Shown piece by piece: positions 11,840 through 23,700 of a stretch of 64,000 bases of DNA. The notes beneath the pieces were generated by a model that had not been told where the DNA came from, ran no database searches, and saw only the letters and a list, made by a program, of their open reading frames with translations. Position 1 is the stretch's first letter. Each line of letters begins with the position of its first letter. The stretch comes from Pseudo-nitzschia pungens (taxonomy: Eukaryota > Bacillariophyta > Bacillariophyceae > Bacillariales > Bacillariaceae): assembly GCA_037355855.1 (NCBI GenBank), contig CM074763.1:1612001-1676000 (forward strand), read 5' to 3'. Position numbers and translations under genes: made by a program.

Positions 11840-14800
11840 ATGACGACCTTCACGTCAGAAGAAAGACCGAACGAAGAAACACCCGTCGTCGAAAGACCGA
11901 ACGAAGAAACACCCGTCGTCGAAACACCCCCCGCCAATACCAATGAAGAAATATCCAATGACCATACGAACGAAGAAACATCCAATACGAATACGAATAC
12001 AATGCTGAAGGTACTCAACAACACCGACTCAGACCAAAATGATTCCTATTGGGACCGATCTCTTCTGCTGAAGGGGATCAAGTGGATGTTCACCCCGACG
12101 TTCGCACTACAACGGATTAAAAACAACAATCACCTCGAAGAACAGATTAAAAACAACAATCACCTTGAAGAACAAATTAAAGAGCTGAAGAAGGCGCTCG
12201 AAAAGAAAGAAGAGCGCGACGACCAGATTGCTGAACTTAGGAAGGCCCTCGAGACGAGAGAAAAAGAAGAAAGAGACAAGGAGATAAAGGAATTAAAGAG
12301 GGCACTTGAGAAGAAAGAAAAAGAAGAAAAAGAGGCACTCGAGAAGAAAGAAAAGGAAGAAAAAGAGGCACTCGAGAAGAAAGAGAAAGAAGAAAGAGAC
12401 AATGAGATAAAGGAACTTAAGAAGCCCTGGAAAAGAAGGAAGAGAGAGACGGTTTCCAGTCGCTACGTGTAGGAGATGTGAAACCATTTGACGGCAACGA
12501 ATTACACTGGGTGAAATGGAAGGCAGAGGCCGAAAGTATCCTATATGGGACAGGGTTCCAGAAAGTTATGGATAGCAGAATTGAAGCAGATAAGGATCCA
12601 AACAGGAACAACGTTCTGTTTTCCACGTTAGCATCAGCAACCTGCAACGGAAGCGCATACTCAAAAATCAATCAACACCGAACAGATGGACACGGCGCAT
12701 GGCAGAAACTCCTGGATTGGTACGACGACGAATCACAGCTGGAGACCCACGCAGATACCCTACGTATCAAGCTGCAAAACGTCAAACTCTACGAAGGCGG
12801 CAATATCTCTGACTACATCAACAGATTCGAGTTAATCTATTACGAACTCAACCGTATCCCGACATTCGGCATGCATGAATCCGAAGGCAAAGGATTATTC
12901 ATTCGGAATATACACGACCAAACCCTGGATTATATTCGACGTTACATGGAACAAAACAAATCCAGGCTCAAGATCCAAGACCTTGTTATGGAGCTTCGCA
13001 ACGAGGAAAAAGTGGCGCTTCGCAATAGGATTCTGAGACAAGGGGAAGCCAAACGCCGCCAAGAACTGACGTATTATTCTGGAAAGCGCCGTCGTGTGGA
13101 AGGGACAATTGAATCGGACTCACCACCACAGGGCCGCCTCCCAGGCACCATTCATCCAAACCTTATCGGTATTCTCCGGATTCCCCCCGACCTCTGGCGG
13201 AACCTGAAGACTGACCACCAGAAATACGTCCTTGAGTACAATACTGCCGTCAGACACAAGATGAGCCCAGATGAATATCCTAAGCCTCTCGCTGGAGTCC
13301 AGATTGGTGAGCCTAAAGACGACGGGATGGGGAACACGGATGTTCCCCGGCGCGTACGATCGCGCGATTCGGGACGACAACGCCGTGTTCGACGAATCAT
13401 ATTAGATACTGGTGAGGATCCATTGACGACACCGGAACCTGTTTTTGAGCAGCCAGCGGAGAAGCCTGCGGACATGGCGCTGCCCCCTCCACCGAGTGGG
13501 CCTCCTGCGCCTCCATCTAGTGGTCCTCCTGTGCCCCCAGACTCGGCGGATGCTCCCGATGACCACAGCTTCGGGTCTATCGACGACTCTGAACTGTTCC
13601 CCCCTGGGTCCCTTCCTTTAAAAGCCATCCGCTTTCATATGGTTGAAAAGGGGAAAGAACACGAAGAGATGCAGACGTTACAGCAGCAAGAGGAGCAGCA
13701 ACAGGCCTCAGCATCTCCACAAGCGGTTTCAACCAATACTCCAGCTGCTGGTCCACGCCGCAGTCAGCGCCTGAAACAAAGATCCATCCTAAAGACGACC
13801 AGACGTTTCCCGATGAAAATTTCCAAGGGCGAGAATATTGCAATCATGGATAGTGGAGGTGGGAACAGACCCACAGTGACAGAAAAAGCCTGGATTAAAG
13901 TTGGAGGAGAGACAGGATTGACTTCAGCAGTAAAGCCTTTCATGTCAAGTGATGTGATGGATGGCCACCCAGTGGTGAGTGCAGTAACTAAAGCAACAAT
14001 TCCGGGAAGAGAGGATCCGGTTCTATTGCTTGTCCATTATGCAACCTATATTGCGGAAGACAGAGACAGCACTGAAGGCGAGTCGCTGTTAACGTCCATT
14101 GACATGGGGGATCATGGAGTGAGAGTTGGGGTCCAACCCCAATACCCAGACTGTGGAATCAAGATTGGGGATACATTTTTACCCTTTTGGCATGATGAAG
14201 AAAAAGTGTTTTTCAAACTGTCTAAACCAACGGAGGGAGACCTGGAGTCTTTGGAGTTATTTGAGCTAAATTCCCCAGCGCCACCGGATCTCAGGGAATA
14301 TCCCATGCTTAGACGAAAGAGGAATTTCCAGAAGTTCAGTTTCGGCCAACTACCCATGCTGGAACTAAGGAAGAGAATGGCAATGCTCCCTGAGAGGGTG
14401 GTAAAGAAGACTTTGGAAAATACAACCCAATTCTATACAGAGATTGAAGAAGAGAACAGGGACATCCCCAGGAAGCACTACAGGAAGCGTTTTAGAGGCT
14501 TTCATTACCCCAGACAGAATGAATCCGTTGCCACTGACTATACCTTTTTCTCTGAAAAAACCAGTCAAGGCCATAATGGTGGTCAGTTTTTCTCTGGAGT
14601 GAAGTCCAAGAAGTGGTCTTTTCACCCACTAAAACAAGTGTCCCAATGCACCACTGCCTTGAAGGATTATCTCAGAGAGCATGGTGCTCCAGATACAATG
14701 ATCAGTGACAATGCGCAAGCTGAGACAGGGGTGAAGTGGAGTGAAGTGTTGAGGGAAGCTAGAGTTGCCACCAGATCCAGGACAAGCCAACCATATCACC

Positions 14801-17667
14801 CACATCAAAATCCGGCTGAACCCGAATGGGGGAGACTTAGCAAGATGATTTCCAACTGTCTGGCAATGTTCAAAGCTCCTAAATCCTTGGCTCATTGGTG
14901 TGCCAAATGGGTTTGCCAAGTGAATAATGTTTGTTCCCGTGCATCTTTGAATTGGAAAACCCCGTCTGAAGTTTCGAATGGCTGGACTCCTGATATCTCA
15001 CACCTGCGCTTCCATTTCTATGAGCCCATCTGGTATTATCAACCTCAGAATAAAACACCAAAAGAAAGCATGTTAAAGGGGAGATTTTTGGCATTTGCAG
15101 ATTCTTGTGGAGACGCAATGACCTACTATATTTTGACTGAACCAGATACTAAGAAGACCAAGCGACAGATCCTCATGAGATCTGTTGTACGAACCCGGAG
15201 GGAGAATATTGGCACTACAAAGGAAACCTTCATGGATGATCCCAATGCGTCCAAGTTTGCGTTGACTGTTGCTGAGAAGGAACGCACTATTATTGAAAGC
15301 ACTGATGAGGTCCCCATCTTGGTTTCAGGGGAGGAATTTGCAGCTGATTCAAATGGGATTGAACACTCTACGAGCACTTTAGAGGATTTTCTCCAACAGA
15401 ATTTAGAAACCAAGGATGATGATGCCCAAGATGATACCCAAGATGAACCGGAAGACCAAGACGATTTGGATGCAGATATCGCCGGTGAAGAGGATACCGA
15501 ACTTGATGAAGAAGAAGCCCTACCAAAAGACCTTGATTGCACCAACAACGCAGAGTCCCATTTGGATATCCTGGAAAGCACCGATCAAAACTTGACCAGT
15601 GAATTCAGAAAGATCTTGAATCACCATTGGAAAGAAGGCATGTTGATTTTCAAGGCTCAGTTTGTTACAGATGTTGGTACAGTTGTTATGGATATTCCAC
15701 TCACTGTTCTACAAAAGGACCAACCAGTTGCTTGTGCCAAATATATCAAGATGTACATCGTGGAGAACAGCAGCAGGAGAGCGAGCGGTCCATTGGGGAC
15801 ATGGGCTGATTCGGTCTTGAAAGAGAACAGTAATATCGTGAGACGACTCAGAAGGATCAGATCAGTTGCATCCCACCAGCACCAAGTTAGGCTCCCAAAG
15901 AAACTCCGGAGATCCATCCAGAACCCTAGCAAGAAGAAGAAAAGGCTGTTATCCCGGAACCAAAGAATTGCAGGAAAGAAACAACGAGAGAAATTTGGTA
16001 TCAAGATCCCAGACACATACCATCAGTGTGTCCAGTTCGATTTGGAAGCAGGCAACAGAAAGTGGCAAGAAAGCATTGAGAAAGAGATGCAGAACCTGGA
16101 GAGACTAAAGTGTTTCAAATTCCACCACCCGGATACTGAGTTCCCTGCATCTGAAGGTTGGCAAGAAGCTAAGCTGAAAATGATATGGGATGTCAAAAGT
16201 GAAGATAGAAGATACAAATCGCGTCTTGTTGCAGGAGGGCATTTGGTTGATTCCAGCAACGTCAATACATACTCAAGTCAAGTGGACAGTCTCTCAGTGT
16301 TCCTGTTATTCCTTATTGCACAGCACCAGAAGTTGGACCTCATGACAGCTGATGTAGGCAACGCATTTCCTACTGCTCCGAACCAAGAGAAAGTGTGGTG
16401 TTGGGCAGACGATGTATTTGGTGAGAATAAAGGAAGCAAAGTAGAAATACAACGAGCCTTATACGGACTGGCTGGAAGCAGCAGAGCCTACATGGATTTC
16501 TTTGCCGATACACTTGCAGGCTTAGGATTCAGACCCTCTCGCGCTGACCCTGACCTATGGATGAGACAGGAGCCAGAAGGTGAAGGATACTGCTATATTG
16601 CAACCCACGTGGACGATTTGATTGTGGTTGCAAAGAAACCCCAAGATTGGATTTCCCTAATTGAACAGGAGTTTGCCCTGAGGAATATCGAGAAGGAGCC
16701 GAAGTATTATCTTGGTACCAGCGTCCGGAAAATCAAAGATGGAAGGATTCTCTTGAATTCTGGTTCATACATTACAGAAGTCCTTCGAAAGTATGAAATC
16801 AAGCATGGACTCACACTTCATAAGAATCCAATTCCTATGCCAACAAAATGCAGACCTGAGGAAGATACCTCAGAGTTTTTAGATCCGGCAGGACACAAGG
16901 AATTCCAGCATATCATTGGCTTGTGCCAATGGGTGATTTTGACCGGTAGGATTGATATAGGGTATGCGGTGTCATCACTTTCGAGGTTCTCAGCAAGTCC
17001 AAGGAAGAATCATCTTGAAATGGCAAGATATATATTGGGTTACCTGAAGAAATACAAGCATAAAGGATTGGTAATTGATGCAAGGCCCCCAAGAACTACC
17101 ATAGACGAAGAACCTACGAGAATGGAAGACTTTACCCATCAATATAAATACTACAAGGAAGAGCTGGATCCGATGTTCCCCATTCCAAAAGTCAAAGAAC
17201 TACAGATCACCATCTTTTGTGACAGTGATCATGCACACGATTTGGTAACTGGAAGAAGTATTACAGGGCTCCTTGCGTTTGTTGGTTCCACTCCAGTATA
17301 TTGGAAATCTAAAAGACAAACCTCAGTTCATACCAGTACTTTTGGCGCAGAGTTCACAGCCTTGAAGGATGCAGTGGGCCTCGCCATCAGATTGAGATAC
17401 CATTTGAGATCCATGGGAGTTGTCGTAACTAAACCGGCTGATATCTATGTGGATAACAAGAGTGTGGTCCTAAACTCGACCAACCCTGCGAGCTCATTGA
17501 ACAAGAAGTCCATTGCATTGGCATACCATTTCGTGAGACAACACCAAGCAGGCAAAGTGATCTCTGTAAACCATATCCGATCAGAAGACAACTATGCAGA
17601 CATCCTCACAAAGCCTCTTCCTCAAACAGCCTTCCATAGCCTCATCAACGAATTCATGACCAAATAA
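11840..17667 (+). CDS. Copia gag-pol polyprotein, with one -1 frameshift near 12424
   Basis: The retrotransposon's structural and replication polyprotein. An ATG at 11840 opens a frame to 12472; the pol frame is open from 12421 to 17667. A charged repeat (KELKKALEKKEE) continues across the junction only if one G is missing in AAGAAGCCC near 12424; with it the product is 1,942 residues. Counting from 12478, the motifs are: protease IMDSGGG (about 455); integrase ATDYTFF, MISDNAQ and PAEPEWGRL (D, D, E; about 686, 741, 780); reverse transcriptase YKSRLVAGG, TADVGNAFPTA and THVDDLIV (about 1245-1380; HVDD where most Copia elements have YVDD); RNase H FCDSDHAHD, AEFTAL, YVDNKSV and ADILTKPL (about 1580-1710). 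The leader has a duplicated acidic repeat and a long Glu/Lys coiled coil. The frameshift may be a mutation, an assembly error or recoding. Confidence 0.93.
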
Positions 17668-17775
17668 GTTAAGTAACAGCTAATACATTTTATAGAGTTC
17701 AACTGAAAACCAGAACAATAATGTGTACCTCAAAGTTATCCTGTTTAATTCCTATTCCGCCACACATTAAGGAGG

Positions 17776-18231
17776 GAACAACGCAGTAACAGGGTTGTTA
17801 AGTATAAGAAACAGAAACTGCGCATAAAACCGCGCGATTGCAAGCTACTACACGTGGAATCGTACTGAGCACTATATCTGCTCCGACCACGAGTATGCTG
17901 GAATCTTACACGTGGAATTGTATTGAGCACTGCTCCAACCACGCCCATGGAGTCACGTACATATATGCCCGTGACCATGCTTAAGACCATGCAAAACTAT
18001 ACATTACTGAATAAACAGAGCAAACACATACAAATACATCATAAGAACGAATACATACGAGCTCAGCGAGTCATACGAGCACGAGATCGTTGATCAAGTG
18101 TTAAGCGATCATCGCTAACCAATCCAATCGCTAACACACAGTCTACACAGACCGATCGAGTGTTAACACAGAAAACACATGATTCGCTAGATAGAACACT
18201 AAGCTCATAATTCCAGTTAAACAACTTGTCA
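17776..18231 (+). repeat. 3' LTR of the Copia element
   Basis: It matches the 5' LTR along its whole length apart from an added CAT (near 18038), one C/T change in CCAACCACGCCC and the end bases. It should supply the polyadenylation signal for the element. The polypurine tract ends directly at its left border. Confidence 0.9.
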
Positions 18232-18236
18232 AGAAT

Positions 18237-18384
18237 CATTTTCCATCTTATGGTGCTCCTTTACAACTACCAAACGAGTAAAGTACAGATCAATACTATA
18301 ATGAACACTTTCACGAGTAACACTCGAGGGTTCTTCTCGTATGGTATTGTACCAATCGAATCGGCCGAAGACTTCTTTCAATAA
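18237..18384 (+). pseudogene. Harbinger transposase, C-terminal fragment
   Basis: Directly after the right target duplication the transposase frame resumes for 49 codons and stops at TAA 18382-18384. The peptide contains HLMVLLYNYQTS and QINTIMNTF, matching the C-terminal end expected for Harbinger transposases (a LxxLHNxRTxxVGxNQIxxxF-like pattern). Together with 10228-11258 it makes one continuous frame of 393 codons, which shows that the Copia element landed in this gene and that little decay has happened since. It has no start of its own and is not likely to be expressed as a protein. Confidence 0.85.
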
Positions 18385-18388
18385 ATAA

Positions 18389-18444
18389 AGGCTTCAACAG
18401 TGGTATAACAAATAACAGGCTTCAACAGTGGTATAACAAATAAC
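18389..18444. repeat. 28-bp tandem duplication
   Basis: Two exact head-to-tail copies of a 28-base unit (beginning AGGCTTCAACAGTGGTATAA) lie between the transposase stop and the end of the Myb-like gene. Confidence 0.85.
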
Positions 18445-18477
18445 AAATAAAATTATAAATCAATGTTTTTTATGGGA

Positions 18478-19386
18478 CTATCCACTTTCTTCTTCACCAC
18501 TATCGTCCGTACTACTACTGCTGCTACTGTTGTCGCTGCGGCGTCTCTTCCTCTTGCTGTTTCGCTTGCGGCGCGGACGACCCCTGACGGCAACACAGAG
18601 CGCTTCGATTAACATCTTTTGATCTTCTTTTGCTTCACTTTTGGCATGCTCTCTATCAGCCTTTGCTTCCTTATTGGCATCCTCTTGCAATTTGTTCTGT
18701 TGCATAAGAGCTCTCGTCTGGTTCTCGAGAGATCTTGTCAAAGCATGGAGGAACTCGTCCGAAACCGGCGGAGGTCCTCTACGCGTGTAAGATCTCTTTG
18801 TCGAATTACTACTAGAATGAGGACTGGGACTGCGAGGTCGGTTGTTTGCTGCAGGAGTTGCAACCACAGCAGCAACAGGAGGGTCTACCACCTCCTCCTC
18901 TTCAGCGTCACTATCAGAGAAGTCGTCGTCGTCTCGACCCGTTAGTTGGGAAGGCTGACGAAGGGGAATGTCCACAGCAGGAGCGGATTGTTGAGTTTGT
19001 TGGGTTTGTGTGGTACTTCCTGGATCAGGGGGAGCAGACACACTAATAAAAGCGCCTCTTCCATCTTCAGCGCTCAGATCGTAGACGTCTTCTCCTTGAC
19101 CGACTCCTGCCTTTTGACCGATCAAGTACTTGATATACTTCGCCTCTTTAATGTCCCATGGACATGTTGGATCACCAGTGGGAACTTGTTTCCTATGACA
19201 ATTGGAATACTTTCTCCTGATGGAATCAACATCTCTTCCAGGGTATTTTTCTGCATGTCTATCAGCAACGCGTTGCCACTCTTCTGATCCGATCGGTAGT
19301 ATCTCCCTCAATATTCCGAAACAATGTCTTAGTTCTTCCTCGGTGTAATTGCTTGAGCCGGTTTTCCGGCCACCTCCAGTCGGCAT
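18478..19386 (-). CDS. Harbinger Myb/SANT-like accessory protein
   Basis: The second gene of the Harbinger element. In this superfamily the Myb-like protein helps bring the transposase to the nucleus and to the transposon ends. The start MPTGGGRK (ATG 19386-19384) is preferred to an in-frame Met 25 codons upstream, because the conserved domain starts at once: NYTEEELRHCFGILREILPIGSEEWQRVADRHAEKYPGR, written here with breaks as NYTEEELRHC, GSEEWQRVAD and DSIRRKYSNCHRK, resembling the DUF6818/SANT-like domain of stramenopile proteins. The middle is acidic and Pro/Ser-rich; then come a charged helix (about residues 215-270), a basic cluster (RGRPRRKRNSKRKRRR) likely to be a nuclear localisation signal, and a Ser/Asp tail. 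About 302 residues, apparently intact. Confidence 0.88.
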   Translation of the reverse strand: MPTGGGRKTGSSNYTEEELRHCFGILREILPIGSEEWQRVADRHAEKYPGRDVDSIRRKYSNCHRKQVPTGDPTCPWDIKEAKYIKYLIGQKAGVGQGEDVYDLSAEDGRGAFISVSAPPDPGSTTQTQQTQQSAPAVDIPLRQPSQLTGRDDDDFSDSDAEEEEVVDPPVAAVVATPAANNRPRSPSPHSSSNSTKRSYTRRGPPPVSDEFLHALTRSLENQTRALMQQNKLQEDANKEAKADREHAKSEAKEDQKMLIEALCVAVRGRPRRKRNSKRKRRRSDNSSSSSSTDDSGEEESG

Positions 19387-19686
19387 TGTAGTAGTAAAGG
19401 AGCAGGAGGTAGCAACAACAACAAGAACAGCAAAGGGGAACAAGGGAGGGACCAGGAGCAAAATAAGTGATTAAGGAAGACATGTTCGAAGGAAAAAGAA
19501 ACACACATTTCGTACCGTAGTTGCTGATACAAAGAACACATGTTGTCGGGGATACGAAGTACTTTCAACAAAAGGAACACATGTTTCGAAAAAGGGAGCA
19601 CATGCTCGGTGGCGGGTTCCAATGACCGGCAAGCGTTGTGGGATTCGTTTTTATTTAGTCAAGAATTCCTTACTTATTTTTTATGT

Positions 19687-19740
19687 CGCTACAGTGAGAC
19701 CCCCCTCACTGTAGCGATTTAAGTAACCAGTTACTTAAAT
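19687..19740. repeat. Two adjacent perfect hairpins near the Harbinger right end
   Basis: Hairpin 1 (19687-19716) has a 12-bp perfect stem CGCTACAGTGAG and a 6-base loop. Hairpin 2 (19717-19740) starts at the next base, with an 11-bp stem ATTTAAGTAAC and a 2-base loop. They lie about 85 bp inside the terminal inverted repeat and are non-coding. Confidence 0.85.
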
Positions 19741-19826
19741 TAGCCTTTTGTGTGTTTCCGAAATACAAAGTTTCATGTTTATGTCTACTTAAAAAATAAG
19801 TAATCCTATTTCGGGAATGACTCATT

Positions 19827-20745
19827 GGTGGGAGTATGGGTCATGGAACAACGCTGTATCGTATCGTAGGACCTAGCTTGCTCGCTCGCACGTGCCGTGC
19901 GACATTTTGACCCTCAACATTACTTCGTGTTTGGATTTACAATCTGGCAATACAAGTAACCTTAGCCCGCCTCGTTACACCATTCATTTTTTTGAATCAA
20001 TCATAAACAAGACCTAAACAACATACGTACTCGAACACACTATCTGATACTTAAGTAAGGTTACTCTCAGCCAGCCCATGCCTACCGGTAGCGTATTCTT
20101 CGTGACCGTGCGTAAGTTCCTTGTTGGGGTTGGGGTTGTTGTTTGTTGGGGTTAAAACTTCGTAATCTTACCTTTCGAAGTAAGGTTACGAAATAGGTTG
20201 CGGTGACACTCAAATTGCATCGCATTCGATTCCCGCCCAAATTTGAATGCATCCGAACTGTGGACTGTCCCTAAGTGTGTTTCCGTTGGGCTGATTCCCG
20301 CACCTACTTTGCTGCATAGGGCAATAGTAATTTTAGGAACTCTAGTATGTAGCCATATGAATCTAATATGTTCTCCGACCCGGGATAGAGACTGCAAGCG
20401 CACCCCGGATCGGCGCAAGCGTAAAATTCAAATCGAATTTCATGGCCGATGAACACGAATTCGATCATCCGAAAACGATCCACGGAGCCCGACTTGGGAT
20501 TCCTTCCTTCCTGTTTACACGATACAGTAGAGGAGCAATCTCAGCTGCCACCCGACAAGCATCGTCGTGCCCGCATTCCATCTTGGTTGTCATTTTCATT
20601 GACTCTGCCATAAGATCTTACCTAACCACTTTACCAGCAGCAGCGGACATCGCATCGGACCAATGCAGTAACCGCCAGAACATCATAATAATATTCTAAA
20701 AGTATCATAGACGTGCAGTAGTGCTATAAACAACATCTCGAAACC
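19827..20745. other. Intergenic region upstream of the LRR gene
   Basis: No gene was recognised. It holds two GTAAGGTTAC words (about 20055 and 20180), a G/T-rich GGGGTTGGGGTTG stretch near 20125-20150, and the presumed promoter and 5' UTR of the LRR gene. Confidence 0.4.
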
Positions 20746-23700
20746 ATGAGCACGCCAAACACGAATAGCCGCCATTACCTCAACTACCTGAACGACGTCG
20801 GGACCTCTTCTTCTTCCTCGTCGTCTTCTTCCTCTTCGATCGTCGATGAACAAGACTCCAGCATCGAAGACATGCCCCGCTATCTGGGCAACACCGCCAG
20901 CAACGGGTACAAGGAAAACATCGAGGCCGAGCCGATGGGAAGCAATAAGATTAGAAAAAGAAGCAACAACAGCAACAGCAACAGCAACAACGTCCGCGTC
21001 AGTTCGTCCCCGTTGCAACCTCTCGAGAGCATCGTTGCCGAAGCCCCAACCCCCGAGCACTCCCTGTATCTGGACATGAGCCGCATGAGCAACACCAGCG
21101 ACGACATCCTCCCGCCCCCATCGCCCTATCCACTCACGCCGGCACAAAACGGCAGCGAAGGAGAGAGTGTTGTGGATCTCGACAGCATCGACGGAACGGA
21201 TGGCGACAGCAGCGGGGACGAAAACGAAACCGAAACCGAGAACCAAGACGGTTCGGACGACGAACGCCAGACCACTCGCACGTACCTGAGCGTTTCTCCC
21301 GACGGACGCATCGTGCCCGCGATCGTTTCGGATACCGCCGACGATCGTAGCGTTTCATCGATTCCCAGATCGGCCCTCGGCGCGGCGGCGGCCCCCACGC
21401 GGTCCGTCTTGTCTCTCTCGCAAGAAGAAGAAGATGGCGCGGAAGAGGACGACGACGACTACGACGACGTGGAGGACTACCACAATTCCACACTCCACAC
21501 CTCCGGAGCCGTCGTGATCGATCCCCCAAACGCCATGGATTACGCTCCGGCAGAGTGTTTCACGCCACGCACCAACTCGGTGCCACTGCCCCTTTCGAAC
21601 ATCAGCAACCGACACTCCCGAGTGGCAGCTATTGCCCAGGCCGCCGTGGCCGAATCCGAATTTTCCGGTATCAAGTCCAAGAAGAAGGACAAGTCCAAGA
21701 AGAAGAAGAAGGACAATAAGAAGACCAAGAAGAACGAAGTATCGGAGCCTTCTTCTACCCCCACCAACCGGTTTGCAAAGGAGCCCAAGAAACTCTCCGT
21801 GGAACAGGCTGCCGCTGCACATATCTTGGCGACGCAAGAACTTCCTCCCCCGGCACGGTACGAGGCACAAGCCTCCGAGGCAGGACACGATGCCGAGGCA
21901 ACCGGTGCTGCTACAAATCTTGCCGGTTCTGCCGAATACAACAACAACTACAGCCACTTGCTGGCGGCCTACGAATTCGAGCACGATCCATCCATTCCTC
22001 CGCTTCCGCCCCCGGAGTTCGCTCTGGTTCAGAGTCCCACGGATGAACAGGGATGCAGGAGTACCTCCGGCCATCGACGCGGATCGGGCAACGGCAGAAA
22101 CGGGAACGGGAACGGCAGTCCCAACACGTCCTACGAGAGCGACATCGAGATCGGTCAGGTTGACGAACGAGATGCGCGAAAGGCACCGACCTCCGCCGCA
22201 AAGAGGCTCATGGCCATTTTTTCGCCCACGTATTTCCGGACCGCGTCCGATACGGTCGACCAAAAGGATAGGGACACACCGGAGACGGATGCCATGTCCC
22301 CCACCTCCGGCGCGAGAGGGCGCCTGGCGACTCGCGGACGCAAGTTGTTCTATGCCGAGCACAAAAATAACAGCGGACACGAGGATTCCGTCTATGACGA
22401 GTACTGCGCGGAAAGTGACTATTCCGATCCCACTCTGGGATCCAGCAAGACAAGGGGAGGCAGAAACGACCGCAAACAAGTTCGCTGCATGTGGATCTGG
22501 GTCATCGCATTGCTGGTTCTGGTTTTGGTTGCCGCTACATCAATTATTGCCCACTACATGATTACCCAAGCAAAGGCCGTCTCCGCTTCGACCGACACAT
22601 TTGGGGATGCTGCCTCGGCCGTTGTGGATCTGGATCCCTCCCTTGCCGAAAAAGAAACACCCAAAGATTCGCAGTCGGACCAGATCTTCGGGGATTCGCA
22701 AACCAACAAAGATCCCAGCCCGCCCGTTGCGGATATCGTCGCGGATCCCACGACCGCTCCAACCCTCGGTCCAACCCTCGAACCGACCCTCGCGGTCCCG
22801 TCGCCCTCGCCAACAATGGTGCCCATTACGGATTCTCCCACACGTTCCAAGTCCGCCGGCGATCAAATCGCAGAACGACTCGAGGCACTCTTGCAGGAAC
22901 AAAACTACGCCAATGACGAGGGCAGCGCAGCCGAGCCATTCTCGTTCGATTTTTCGGACCAAAACATTGCATCGGGGGGCATGGATGATCCAGCACACCA
23001 GGCTCTCATTTACCTCGCCCGAGAAGCCGAGACTCTCCAACGTTACAACGAGGAGCTCGCGCTATTCGAAGCCAGTTCTGCCGAAACTACACCCCCCGCC
23101 AAGGAACTCGGTAACGTCGTCGTCGTATCTGGTGGGGCTCCAATCCCAGGGGATCCCAAGAACTTTGTTCCTATCGATATTCTGAACCAGTACGACGACG
23201 AGCAATTGGTCCAAAGATTCGCTCTTTTGGCGCTCCGTTTCGCTGCCCAAAGCGGCGACACTGGAGCCATGGATGACGATGAGGCAGTTGGAACACTCGT
23301 TCCCACATCACCCGGAACCAACGGTCCAATTTTCATTGCCAATACGCCGGTGCTTCCAGCCAAACGCATCGTCCTACCAGGTGGCGTCGTCGAGACTGGA
23401 TCTGCCAATATTGATGCAATTAGCGAGCAGTCAGCGACCGTGGATTCGGCAGCTGCGTCAGGAAATGATAGTGCCGACCAAGAGACCATTGCATTGGCAG
23501 CTGCAACTGCAGTTGCAACAGCAAGTCCAACAATCAGTGCTCCCGCATCTCCGGCCGATCCAATCGATCCCTGGTTCTTGGTCGACGAATGCGACTGGGA
23601 CGGGGTAGAATGTTCCAGCGACAACACAACGTCCTCTCTTGTCGTTTCTGCCCTTCGATGGGACTACAGCGATCTCTCGGGCACCATTTCTCCCTCCATC

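Larger units (their letters stand above)
11259..18231 (+). mobile_element. Full-length Copia (CoDi-like) LTR retrotransposon
   Basis: Two nearly identical LTRs (453 and 456 bp) bound a 6.06-kb interior with a polyprotein in Copia order: gag-like, protease, integrase, reverse transcriptase, RNase H. The element is flanked by AGAAT on both sides (11254-11258 and 18232-18236), a 5-bp target duplication (6 bp AAGAAT is also possible). The LTRs differ by one 3-base CAT insertion and at least one substitution, besides their outermost bases, so the insertion is recent. AAGGAGGG next to the 3' LTR (17769-17776) is a good polypurine tract. I did not recognise a primer-binding site after the 5' LTR. 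It lies in the transposase gene of the Harbinger element in the same orientation. Confidence 0.95.
9832..19823. mobile_element. PIF/Harbinger DNA transposon, complete ends, with Copia nested inside
   Basis: The termini are an inverted repeat GAGTCATTCCCGAAATAG (9832-9849, and the reverse complement ending at 19823), flanked by ATT on both sides (9829-9831 and 19824-19826), the 3-bp duplication expected for Harbinger. Between them are the two genes usual for the superfamily: a DDE transposase on the plus strand and a Myb/SANT-like protein on the minus strand, with their 3' ends facing. Without the nested Copia element and its duplication the transposon is about 3.0 kb, a normal size. Two perfect hairpins lie inside the right end (19687-19740). 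The element cannot now make its own intact transposase because of the insertion. Confidence 0.9.

Noticed and set aside
19387..19461. Longer N-terminus for the Harbinger Myb-like protein
   Set aside because: The extra 25 residues are a hydrophobic leader, which does not suit a nuclear protein; the conserved domain starts right after the second Met.
20110..20155. GGGGTTGGGGTTG stretch as a telomere repeat
   Set aside because: Too short and irregular, and inside the chromosome between genes; not a run of telomere units.
21355..22479. 374-codon minus-strand frame inside the LRR gene
   Set aside because: Antisense shadow of Ser/Asp/Lys codons; the plus strand has a membrane helix, LRRs and a consistent intron.
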